Below, in pieces: positions 12,001 to 24,000 of a DNA stretch of 34,711 bases. The DNA comes from Nemertoderma westbladi (lineage: Eukaryota; Xenacoelomorpha; Nemertodermatida; Nemertodermatidae): positions 1-34,711 of the forward strand of contig JAUCBJ010002001.1 of assembly GCA_032718475.1 (NCBI GenBank), read 5' to 3'. The position numbers and the translations under genes are program-made. The first letter of the stretch is position 1. Each line of letters opens with the position of its first letter. The notes beneath the pieces were generated by a model. The model worked only from the letters and a program-made list of their open reading frames with translations, made no database searches and was not told the DNA's origin.

Positions 12001-15000
12001 GCTCTACGTGAAGGTTACCCAGAAGGACACAAACAACAATGTGTTCCGAGCACTACGTGAAGGTTGGTCAGAAGGACACAAACAACATAGGTGTTCCGAG
12101 CACTACGTGAAGGTTGGTCAGAAGGGCACAAACAACATAGGTGTTTCGAGCTCTACTTGAAGGTTGGTCAGAAGTACACAAACAACAATGTGTTCCGAGC
12201 TCTACGTGAAGGTTACCCAGAAGGACTCAAACAACAATGTGTTCCGAGCACTACGTGAAGGTTGGTCAGAAGGACACGAACAACATAGGTGTTCCGAGTA
12301 CTACGTGAAGGTTGGTCAGAAGGACACAAACAACATAGGTGTTCCGAGCACTACGTGAAGGTTGGTCAGAAGGGCACAAACAACATAGGTGTTTCGAGCT
12401 CTACTTGAAGGTTGGTCAGAAGTACACAAACAACAATGTGTTCCGAGCTCTACGTGAAGGTTACCCAGAAGGACACAAACAACAATGTGTTCCGAGCACT
12501 ACGTGAAGGTTGGTCAGAAGGACACAAACAACATAGGTGTTCCGAGCACTACGTGAAGGTTGGTCAGAAGGGCACAAACAACATAGGTGTTTCGAGCTCT
12601 ACTTGAAGGTTGGTCAGAAGTACACAAACAACAATGTGTTCCGAGCTCTACGTGAAGGTTGGTCAGAAGTACACAAACAACAATGTGTTCCGAGCTCTAC
12701 GTGAAGGTTACCCAGAAGGACTCAAACAACAATGTGTTCCGAGCACTACGTGAAGGTTGGTCAGAAGGACACGAACAACATAGGTGTTCCGAGTACTACG
12801 TGAAGGTTTGTCAGAAGGACACGGACACAAACAAAAATGTGTTCCGAGCACTACGTGAAGGTTGGTCAGAAGGACACAAGTAACAATGTGTTCCGAGGAC
12901 TACGTGAAGGTTTGTCAGAAGGACACAAACAACAATGTGTTCCGAGCTCTACGTGAAGGTTTGTCAGAAGGACACAAACAACAATGTGTTCCGAGCTCTA
13001 CGTGAAGGTTGGTCAGAAGGACACGAACAACATAGGTGTTCCGAGTACTACGTGAAGGTTTGTCAGAAGGACACGGACACAAACAAAAATGTGTTCCGAG
13101 CACTACGTGAAGGTTGGTCAGAAGGACACAAGTAACAATGTGTTCCGAGGACTACGTGAAGGTTTGTCAGAAGGACACAAACAACAATGTGTTCCGAGCT
13201 CTACGTGAAGGTTGGTCAGAAGGACACGAACAACATAGGTGTTCCGAGTACTACGTGAAGGTTTGTCAGAAGGACACGGACACAAACAAAAATGTGTTCC
13301 GAGCACTACGTGAAGGTTGGTCAGAAGGACACAAGTAACAATGTGTTCCGAGGACTACGTGAAGGTTTGTCAGAAGGACACAAACAACAATGTGTTCCGA
13401 GCACTACGTGAAGGTTGGTCAGAAGGACACAAACAACAATGTGTTCCGAGCTCTACGTGAAGGTTTGTCAGAAGGACACAAACAACAATGTGTTCCGAGC
13501 ACTACGTGAAGGTTGGTCAGAAGGACACAGATACAAACAAAAATGTGTTCCGAGCACTACGTGAAGGTTGGTCAGAAGGACACAAGTAACAATGTGTTCC
13601 GAGGACTACGTGAAGGTTTGTCAGAAGGACACAAACAACAATGTGTTCCGAGCTCTACGTGAAGGTTTGTCAGAAGGACACAAACAACAATGTGTTCCGA
13701 GCACTACGTGAAGGTTGGTCAGAAGGATACAAACAACAATATGTTCCGAGCTCTACGTGAAGGTTTGTCAGAAGGACACAAACAACAATGTGTTCCGAGC
13801 TCTACTTGAAAGTTGGTCAGAAGGACACGAACAACATAGGTGTTCCGAGTACTACCTACGTGAAGGTTGGTCAGAAGGACACGAACAAGTGTTCCGAGTA
13901 CATACCTACGTGAAGGTTGGTCAGAAGGACACAAACAACAATGTGTTTCGAGCACTACATGAAGGTTGTTCAGAAGGACACGAACAACATAGGTGTTCCG
14001 AGTACTACCTACGTGAAGGTTGGTCAGAAGGACACGAACAAGTGTTCCGAGTACATACCTACGTGAAGGTTGGTCAGAAGGACACAAACAACAATGTGTT
14101 TCGAGCACTACATGAAGGTTGTTCAGAAGGACACGAACAACATAGGTGTTCCGAGTACTACCTACGTGAAGGTTGGTCAGAAGGACACAAACAACATAGG
14201 TGTTCCGAGCTCTACGTGAAGGTTACCCAGAAGGACACAAACAACAATGTGTTCCGAGCACTACGTGAAGGTTGGTCAGAAGGACACGAACAACATAGGT
14301 GTTCCGAGTACTACCTACGTGAAGGTTGGTCAGACGGACACAAACAACAATGTGTTTCGAGCACTACATGAAGGTTGTTCAGAAGGACACGAACAACATA
14401 GGTGTTCCGAGTACTACCTACGTGAAGGTTGGTCAGAAGGACACAAACAACAGGTGTTTCGAGCTCTACGTGAAGGTTACCCAGAAGGACACAAACAACA
14501 ATGTGTTCCGAGCACTACGTGAATGTTGGTCAGAAGGACACAAACAACATAGGTGTTCCGAATACTACGTGAAGGTTGGTCAGAAGTACACAAACAACAA
14601 TGTGTTCCGAGCTCTACGTGAAGGTTACCCAGAAGTACTCAAACAACAATGTGTTCCGAGCACTACGTGAAGGTTGGTCAGAAGGACACGAACAACATAG
14701 GTGTTCCGAGTACTGCGTGAAGGTTGGTCAGAAGGACACGGACACAAACAAAAATGTGTTCCGAGCACTACGTGAAGGTTGGTCAGAAGGACACAAGTAA
14801 CAATGTGTTCCGAGGACTACGTGAAGGTTTGTCAGAAGGACACAAACAACAATGTGTTCCGAGCACTACGTGAAGGTTTGTCAGAAGGACACGGACACAA
14901 ACAAAAATGTGTTCCGAGCACTACGTGAAGGTTGGTCAGAAGGACACAAGTAACAATGTGTTCCGAGGACTACGTGAAGGTTTGTCAGAAGGACACAAAC

Positions 15001-18000
15001 AACAATGTGTTCCGAGCTCTACGTGAAGGTTACCCAGAAGGACACGAACAACATAGGTGTTCCGAGCACTACGTGAAGATTGGTCAGAAGGACACAAGTA
15101 ACAATGTGTTCCGAGGACTACGTGAAGGTTTGTCAGAAGGACACAAACAACAATGTGTTCCGAGCACTACGTGAAGGTTTGTCAGAAGGGCACAAACAAC
15201 AATGTGTTTCGAGCTCTACGTGAAGGTTGGTCAGAAGGACACAAACAACATAGGTGTTCCGGGTACTACGTGAAGGTTGGTCAGAAGGACACAGACACAA
15301 ACAAAAATGTGTTCCGAGCACTACGTGAAGGTTGGTCAGAAGGACACAAGTAACAATGTGTTCCGAGCACTACGTGAAGGTTTGTCAGAAGGACACAAAC
15401 AACAATGTGTTCCGAGCTATACGTGAAGGTTACCCAGAAGGACACAAACAACAATGTGTTCCGAGCACTACGTGAAGGTTTGTCAGAAGGGCACAAACAA
15501 CAATGTGTTCCGAGCTCTACGTGAAGGTTACACAGAAGGACACAAACAACAATGTGTTCCGAGCACTACGTGAAGGTTTGTCAGAAGGGCACAAACAACA
15601 ATGTGTTCCGAGCTCTACGTGAAGGTTACCCAGAAGGACACAAACAACAATGTGTTCCGAGCACTACGTGAAGGTTTGTCAGAAGGGCACAAACAACAAT
15701 GTGTTCCGAGCACTACGTGAAGGTTGGTCAGAAGGACACGAACAACAATGTGTTCCGAGTATTACGTGAAGGTTACCCAGAAGGACACAAACAACAATGT
15801 GTTCCGAGCACTACGTGAAGGTTGGTCAAGTTAGTTCTGTGTGGATGGATGTAACTGTGTGAGAGCAGTGGGTTCCAGTTTCGGGGGTATTGGAGGGGAG
15901 GGGAGGGGGGTTGTTGGGTTGGATGAGGGTAGATGGCTGACTTACTTTTGACGCAATCATAACTAAACCTTCTCCATGGGAATAATCTAAGAACCCCATG
16001 CTATTGACTGGCTTTCCTTTATTGTTTTTGATTTATGACTTAATTCTTCGAGGTGAGATACTCAATTACTTCGATAATATTTGACGAAGACATTTATTAA
16101 CCATTTCTTTTCACTTTTTCGCAGCTTGTAAGTGTGTATCCGCCGGGGCTGCTATTATAATATCCACTGCTTCCTGTGCTACTAGTTCTGCAATACAAAG
16201 CTTGTCTCAAAGCCTCCACATTCCCCATCTAATGTTGCCCACCGAACACTGTCCAATACAACCAGGTAAGTAAATCTTTTCAACTTTGTTTGTATCGCTA
16301 TTTATGATAACTGTAAAAGTAAAAGTGACAATGCAATTAATCCACGCGCGCATCATCCATGGTTGGTAACAAACAGAAACAGCCACGGTCCTAAAATCTA
16401 TGTCAAGTGTATTAGGTTCTTATGATAAAACTTCATCACTTACGTTATCCTTCGACTATCATTTATCTGCCGTGTCCAGATTGAGATATTAAGGAAGGGA
16501 TTCCCAGATTAAGATATCTACTCACTCAACCAAAGATCCTACTGTCACAACGTCCTGGCTCGTGATGCTTTTACCTCTACTGTGTTGACGTGTAAAGTTA
16601 CTTATTGTTCAACTTCCGCAGTTATATAATATTAATTAATTATCTTTGAAGTACAGTTACTTTCTTGCTCTTAGTGTCTAGCTCTTAGATATTACGACAA
16701 TGTTGTGAAACTATAATAGTTCGTATTGCTTTTTTTTCTATAGATATTCATTTTACGGTTACGATGGAACCAGAATGGCAACTTGTCGATTTGGGAGTTG
16801 CAGAAGTTGTCAAGCATTTGAAAATGCGTCGTATTGTCGTATTATATGAAATGACCGATGGTGCAGGTAGGTGTTACTTAATTACTTTACGAAACATAAT
16901 ATTGTGTAATATACAAAATATGTGAGATACTATATGAGATTTGTGATTGTGCAGAGTATGTGTTCCTAGCTGGTGTTCATTAAAGTTTAATTTAAGATAG
17001 TAAATTTCCTATATTTTTTTTATCAGATATCCACCACGATATTCTTCTTAAGGAGCGGATTGAGGGCAATGTATTTATGCAGCCTATCGACAGCAGTAAA
17101 AGTTATACACGCCAGCACGAGGTGAAAACTTACAATGGTTGGGCCGATGAGTTTGTGCCCAAGAAGGCGAGTGCAGAGTGAGTTAATTATTTAGCATAAC
17201 CTTGCATAGGTCTTATAGTGATGGGAGTCTGAGATAGGAAACTACCAGGGCCCCGGTCGTGGCCCGAGGCAAACCAGGCCCCGACTCCACCCCGGCGTTC
17301 AGACCCGGCCCCGGCTCCAACCCCGGCTTTCAGACCCGGCCCCGACTCCAACCCCTGCTTTCAGACCCGGCCCCGACTCCAACGAGTCCAACCCCGGCTT
17401 TCAGACCCGGCCCCGTCTCCAACCCCGGCTTTCAGACCCGGCCCCGGCTCCAACCCCGGCTTTCAGACCCGGCCCCGACTCCAACCCCTGCTTTCAGACC
17501 CGGCCCCGACTCCAACGAGTCCAACCCCGGCTTTCAGACCCGGCCCCGGCTCCAACCCCGGCTTTCAGACCCGGCCCCGGCTCCAACCCCGGCTTTCAGA
17601 CCCGGCCCCGACTCCAACCCCGGCTTTCAGACCCGGCCCCGACTCCAACGAGTCCAACCCCGGCTTTCAGACCCGGCCCGGCTCCAACCCCGACTTTCAG
17701 ACCCGGCCCCGGCTCCAACCCCGGCTTTCAGACCCGGCCCCGACTCAAACGACCCCAACCCCGGCTTTCAGACCCGGCCCCGGCTCCAACCCCGGCTTTC
17801 AGACCCGGCCCCGACTCCAACCCCGGCTTTCAGACCCGGCCCCGTCTCCAACCCCAGCTTTCAGACCCGGCCCCGGCTCCAACCCCGGCTTTCAGACCCG
17901 GCCCCGACTCCAACCCCGGCTTTCAGACCCGGCCCCGACTCCAACCCCTGCTTTCAGACCCGGCCCCGACTCCAACGAGTCCAACCCCGGCTTTCAGACC

Positions 18001-21000
18001 CGGCCCCGGCTCCAACCCCGGCTTTCAGACCCGGCCCCGGCTCCAACCCCGGCTTTCAGACCCGGCCCCGGCTCCAACCCCGGCTTTCAGACCCGGCCCC
18101 GACTCCAACCCCGGCTTTCAGACCCGGCCCCGTCTCCAACCCCAGCTTTCAGACCCGGCCCCGGCTCCAACCCGGCTTTCAGACCCGGCCCCGACTCCAA
18201 CCCCGGCTTTCAGACCCGGCCCCGACTCCAACCCCTGCTTTCAGACCCGGCCCCGACTCCAACGAGTCCAACCCCGGCTTTCAGACCCGGCCCCGGCTCC
18301 AACCCCGGCTTTCAGACCCGGCCCCGGCTCCAACCCCGGCTTTCAGACCCGGCCCCGGCTCCAACCCCGGCTTTCAGACCCGGCCCCAACTCCAACCCCT
18401 GCTTTCAGACCCGGCCCCGACTCCAACGAGTCCAACCCCGGCTTTCAGACCCGGCCCCGGCTCCAACCCCGGCTTTCAGACCCGGCCCCGGCTCCAACCC
18501 CGGCTTTCAGACCCGACCCCGACTCCAACCCCGGCTTTCAGACCCGGCCCAGACTCCAACCCCTGCTTTCAGACCCGGCCCCGACTCCAACGAGTCCAAC
18601 CCCGGCTTTCAGACCCGGCCCCGGCTCCAACCCCGGCTTTCAGACCCGGCCCCGGCTCCAACCCCGGCTTTCAGACCCGGCCCCGGCTCCAACCCCGGCT
18701 TTCAGACCCGGCCCCGACTCCAACCCCGGCTTTCAGACCCGGCCCCGACTCCAACCCCGGCTTTCAGACCCGGCCCCGCCTCCAACGAGTCCAACCCCGG
18801 CTTTCAGACCCGGCCCGGCTCCAACCCCGACTTTCACACCCGGCCCCGGCTCCAACCCCGGCTTTCAGACCCGGCCCCGACTTCAACCCCGGGCTTCAAA
18901 ATGCCGGGAATAAAATTTAAATGTTTTTGCATTTTTACTTCCCATTCTACCCATTACTATATGAAATTATCCGGTAAAATACACCCTTTGCTTCATGCCT
19001 ATTCTGTTACATCTCATTATAATCACCAATGTATCTTGTTTATTTCTTTACATAACAAATCTTTTTTTTAAGTAGATCCTGGAGGCTGGAGACAGGGGGG
19101 GGAAACGGGACGCAAATCCCATCTTGGCGAATTAATATCCCGCCTCGATGTTAAATTCTCAATTAGGGGAAAGGAGCAGGTTACAGTGGCACGTTATTTT
19201 AACCAAAACAATAAACTAAACACAATAGAATACGTTACAGTTTTATTTGTGAGAGTAATCAGCTGTTATTTGCGTCGAATTTCTCCTGGAGAGGGATGAG
19301 TTTTTATTGCGTCAAGTTTCCCCCCTATCTGAAATCCTGATAGATATAATTAATATAAAGCAAACATTGCAAAAAAATAGACTTCTAGAAAATTGCAATT
19401 AAAATAAATAAATATATCTACCACACCATAAACAAACCCATCCCCAGTGAATGTCACTGCTTCACCACTGGTGGGGCTCGGTACCGATCTGCGAGATTTA
19501 TATACCATTTACATACCAAATACAATATATTATTTTATATTATTATTTAATAACATTTTTGTGCTCTAATATGCTCCACCCTATATCAGTGGTTAGTATT
19601 TATTTATTTAACTTAAGTAGTTTAATTAATTCCTATTTTCACAAGTTTTCCTGGACATTATAGGATGCTCTAATCTCTAAAATTTCACCACTGATATATT
19701 CTTGTCTCTACTAGTTGTTGTTACTAGGGGCTCTTTAACTTGTTACAACTTTTTCATATTTGTTAATTAAGTAATAATAATAAGATAATGTTTATACCTC
19801 AAATAATAATATTTTTAACTTATTTACAACATCGTCTCAAATTGAACGATTTATGGATAAACTTGTAATCTCTGTAAAGTAATAGTTTAACAATCGCCCG
19901 TCGTCCACGCCACATAATTCGTGTTTATTGTGGAATTCATGGCGCAAAATGATGGCATACACCAACAACTATGTGTGTAGTGGGTTAAGACAAAATTTTG
20001 TTAAATTTAAATTAATTTAAGAAGAACAAAGGAGCAGGATACAGTGGCGGTATTTTAACTAAAACAATAAACAAAATATTATTTCACTTGCGTTCAATTT
20101 GCGCAAATTGCAAAAAGTGTATGTGGCACAGAAATTAATTGGGGATCGAAAGGGTTAACTATAATGTTGTTACTTATGTTTACTAATATAACTTATTGTC
20201 TGTATTTATTCCTTAGTCGCTACAAAGCAAGTGACGCCAATTACGAGTCTTTAAGCAATCGGTACGAGACTCACAGCTCACCTCGCCTTGAAGTCGAGAA
20301 TCAGCCATCGTTGTTGCAAGAACTTCGGGACAGGGGTGATCGAGATTTCGTGTTGCTATGCCAAACTTATGTTTGCATCCAGACGATACATGAGGTAGGG
20401 CATCGCCCCACACGAAACGCTATCGTCTATCTATTTAAATCGTAGATAAACTAATGAACTTTTTCAATGAGAAAAAGTTAATTGTATTTATACCTTAGGG
20501 GAGAGGTTTCTTAGTCCTTTTGTTGAATGACTGGTAATAATTATCTTGAATTTGATTTTAGATCGATCGGAAACCAATTAAATGTTCTCAGCGCAAAGCA
20601 ACCACCAAGTCCCTTGATTTAATCCGTGCCAATTTATTATAGGGCGGGCCTATTACCTCAGGGACACGCTAAATGTATTTTAGCTTTTTCGAGGGAATAC
20701 GGCGATGGCAGTGTGCAATGACTTCTTGCTGCTCGAAAGTCCCACGAACGTGTGTAAATGTCATCTGTGGAGGTGGATACATCCGATGCAATGGGCACTA
20801 CCAAATTTGCGGAAAATCATGCCAATAGTAACATTGTTGCTCGGTAAAAGAGACATTGCTAAGTACAAAAATTAGCTTTATTTGACCGGCAGTCAGCACA
20901 TTATATTGGTCACATTTTAGAAAGCCCAAAGGTTATTATAGTAGCATTCCGTCTCCTGTCCTTATTACTATTAAATGTGTGGGGCATTAATTCTTACCTT

Positions 21001-24000
21001 GAAACTCATTCATTGGATATTAATTTATAGTACCCTATAGTACTTTCACTGTATGTCACTTTTTATCTAATCTGTTACAGGCGGCCGATTTAGATATGCT
21101 AGCCGTTCAATATTCCTGGATAATTGGCTCATATAACCTTATGATAGAAGATCTACCTGTATTCAACCACACATTTGCAACCGTAGTGTTGGTTCACAGG
21201 AACACCGCGGTTAATAACGTTGGCGCCAATTGGGAGCAATTTAGGCAATTTAAAGTGAGTTAAATACAAAGGTGGGGTGGAAGCTCAGTTGTTTGAGCGC
21301 CAGGCTTACAATCTATTGGTTGTAGGTTCGAGCCCCACCAGGGTCCAATCAGCCTATCATCCACTGCGGTCGATAAAATAGGACCATTTGAAATAGGATT
21401 TGAGATAGGAGTAGCGCCCACCCCTACCCTCGGGTAGTAGATAGGAGTAGCGCACACCCCTACCCTCGGGTAGTAGATAGGAGTAGCGCACACCCCTACC
21501 CTCGGGTAGTAGATAGGAGTAGCGCCAACCCTTCCCTCGGGTAGTAGATAGGAGTAGCGCACACCCCTACCCTCGGGTAGTAGATAGGAGTAGCGCCCAC
21601 CCCTACCCTCGGATAGTAGATAGGAGTAGCGCCCACCCCTACCCTCGGGTAGTAGATAGGAGTAGCGCACACCCCTACCCTCGGGTAGTAGATAGGAGTA
21701 GCGCACACCCCTACCCTCGGGTAGTAGATAGGAGTAGCGCCAACCCTTCCCTCGGGTAGTAGATAGGAGTAGCGCACACCCCTACCCTCGGGTAGTAGAT
21801 AGGAGTAGCGCACACCCCTACCCTCGGGTAGTAGATAGGAGTAGCGCCAACCCTTCCCTCGGGTAGCAGATAGGAGTAGCGCCCACCCCTACCCTCGGGT
21901 AGTAGATAGGAGTAGCGCCCACCCCTACCCTCGGGTAGTAGATAGGGGTAGCGCACATCCCTACCCTCGGGTAGTAGATAGGAGTAGCGCCAACCCTTCC
22001 CTCGGGTAGCAGATAGGAGTAGCGCCCACCCCTACCCTCGGGTAGTAGATAGGAGTAGCGCCCACCCCTACCCTCGGGTAGTAGATAGGGGTAGCGCCCA
22101 CCCCTACCTTCGGGTAGTAGATAGGAGTAGCGCACACCCCTACCCTCGGGTAGTAGATATGAGTAGCGCACACCCCTACCCTCGGGTAGTAGATAGGGGT
22201 AGCGCCCGCCCCTACCCTCGGGTAGTAGATAGGATTAGCGCATACCCCTACCCTCGGGTAGTAGATAGGAGTAGCGCACACCCCTACCCTCGGGTAGTAG
22301 ATAGGGGTAGCGCCCACCCCTACCTTCGGGTAGTAGATAGGAGTAGCGCACATCCCTACCCTCGGGTAGTAGATAGGAGTAGCGCACACCCCTACCCTCG
22401 GGTAGTAGATAGGAGTAGCGCACACCCCTACCCTCGGGTAGTAGATAGGGGTAGCGCCCACCCCTACCCTCGGGTAGTAGATAGGAGTAGCGCACATCCC
22501 TACCCTCGGGTAGTAGATAGGATTAGCGCCCACCCCTACCCTCGGGTAGTAGATAGGAGTAGCGCACATCCCTACCCTCGGGTAGTAGATAGGATTAGCG
22601 CCCACCCCTACCCTCGGGTAGTAGATAGGATTAGCGCCCACCCCTACCTTCGGGTAGCAGATAGGAGTAGCGCACATCCCTACCCTCGTGTAGTAGATAG
22701 GAGTAGCGCCCATCCCTACCCTCGGGTAGTAGATAGGAGTAGCGCACATCCCTACCCTCGGGAAGTAGATAAGAGTAGCGCCCATCCCTACCCTCGGGTA
22801 GTAGATAGGAGTAGCGCCCATCCCTACCCTCGGGTAGTAGATAGGATTAGCGCCCACCCCTACCCTCGGGTAGTAGATAGGATTAGCGCACACCCCTACC
22901 CTCGGGTAGTAGATAGGAGTAGCGCACACCCCTACCCTCGGGTAGTAGATAGGGGTAGCGCCCGCCCCTACCCTCGGGTAGTAGATAGGATTAGCGCCCA
23001 CCCCTACCTTCGGGTAGCAGATAGGAGTAGCGCACATCCCTACCCTCGTGTAGTAGATAGGAGTAGCGCCCATCCCTACCCTCGGGTAGTAGATAGGGGT
23101 AGCGCCCACCCCTACCCTCGGGTAGTAGATAGGAGTAGCGCACATCCCTACCCTCGGGTAGTAGATAGGAGTAGCGCACACCCCTACCCTCGGGTAGTAG
23201 ATAGGATTAGCGCCCACCCCTACCTTCGGGTAGTAGATAGGGGTAGCGCCCACCCCTACCCTCGGGTAGTAGATATGAGTAGCGCACATCCCTACCCTCG
23301 GGTAGTAGATAGGAGTAGCGCACATCCCTACCCTCGGGAAGTAGATAAGAGTAGCGCCCATCCCTACCCTCGGGTAGTAGATAGGAGTAGCGCCCATCCC
23401 TACCCTCGGGTAGTAGATAGGAGTAGCGCCCACACCTACCCTCGGGTAGTAGATAAGAGTAGCGCCCACCCCTACCTTCGGGTAGTAGATAGGAGTAGCG
23501 CCCACACCTACCCTCGGGTAGTAGATAAGAGTAGCGCCCACCCCTACCTTCGGGTAGTAGATAGGAGTAGCGCCCACCCCAACCCTCGGGTAGTAGATAA
23601 GAGTAGCGCCCACCCCTACCTTCGGGTAGTAGATAGGATTAGCGCCCACCCCTACCTTCGGGTAGCAGATAGGAGTAGCGCCCACCCCTACCTTCGGGTA
23701 GTAGATAGGAGTAGCGCACACCCCAACCCTCGGGTAGTAGATAGGAGTAGCGCACACCCCTACCCTCTGGTAGTAGATAGGAGTAGCGCACACAGGCTTC
23801 GGCCGACTGTTTGCTTGTTTTTGCTATTTTACTTACTTTCCCTTCAATACTATACAATACAATAGTATTCAGTATATTGCAGTAAGCAGGTTACATGAGT
23901 GAGTCAACTGTTGCGAGGCAACGAAAACAATATGAGTGATAGGAATTTAGTAGCCCTATAGGAATTTAGGGTAGAAAGTGTAAAATCTATTATCGTTACT

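Larger units (their letters stand above)
18899..20216. other. Rest of intron 5
   Basis: AT-rich sequence with no supported exon. It contains the direct repeats at 19171 and 20029 listed separately. The acceptor for exon 6 is TTATTCCTTAG. Confidence 0.5.

Noticed and set aside
10546-15496. Many 60-218 codon frames in the 49-bp array as a gene family
   Set aside because: They are shifted-frame readings of repeated exon 2 end sequence; 49 is not a multiple of three, so frames change from unit to unit.
10358-15828. CRISPR-like array
   Set aside because: There are no unique spacers between repeats; units are head-to-tail and the context is a spliced animal gene.
17259-18920. 553-codon + frame as a proline-rich protein gene
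   Set aside because: It is made wholly of a GC-rich 31-bp tandem repeat in an intron. The absence of stops follows from composition, and no independent start, signal or domain is present.
21271-21340. Functional tRNA gene
   Set aside because: A and B boxes are present, but acceptor and T stems do not form a complete cloverleaf; the sequence continues as a SINE body.
21961-23865. 568-codon (+) and 610-codon (-) frames as structural repeat-protein genes
   Set aside because: Both strands are open because the unit is 36 bp and lacks stops. They lie within an intron of a well-supported gene and have no family resemblance.
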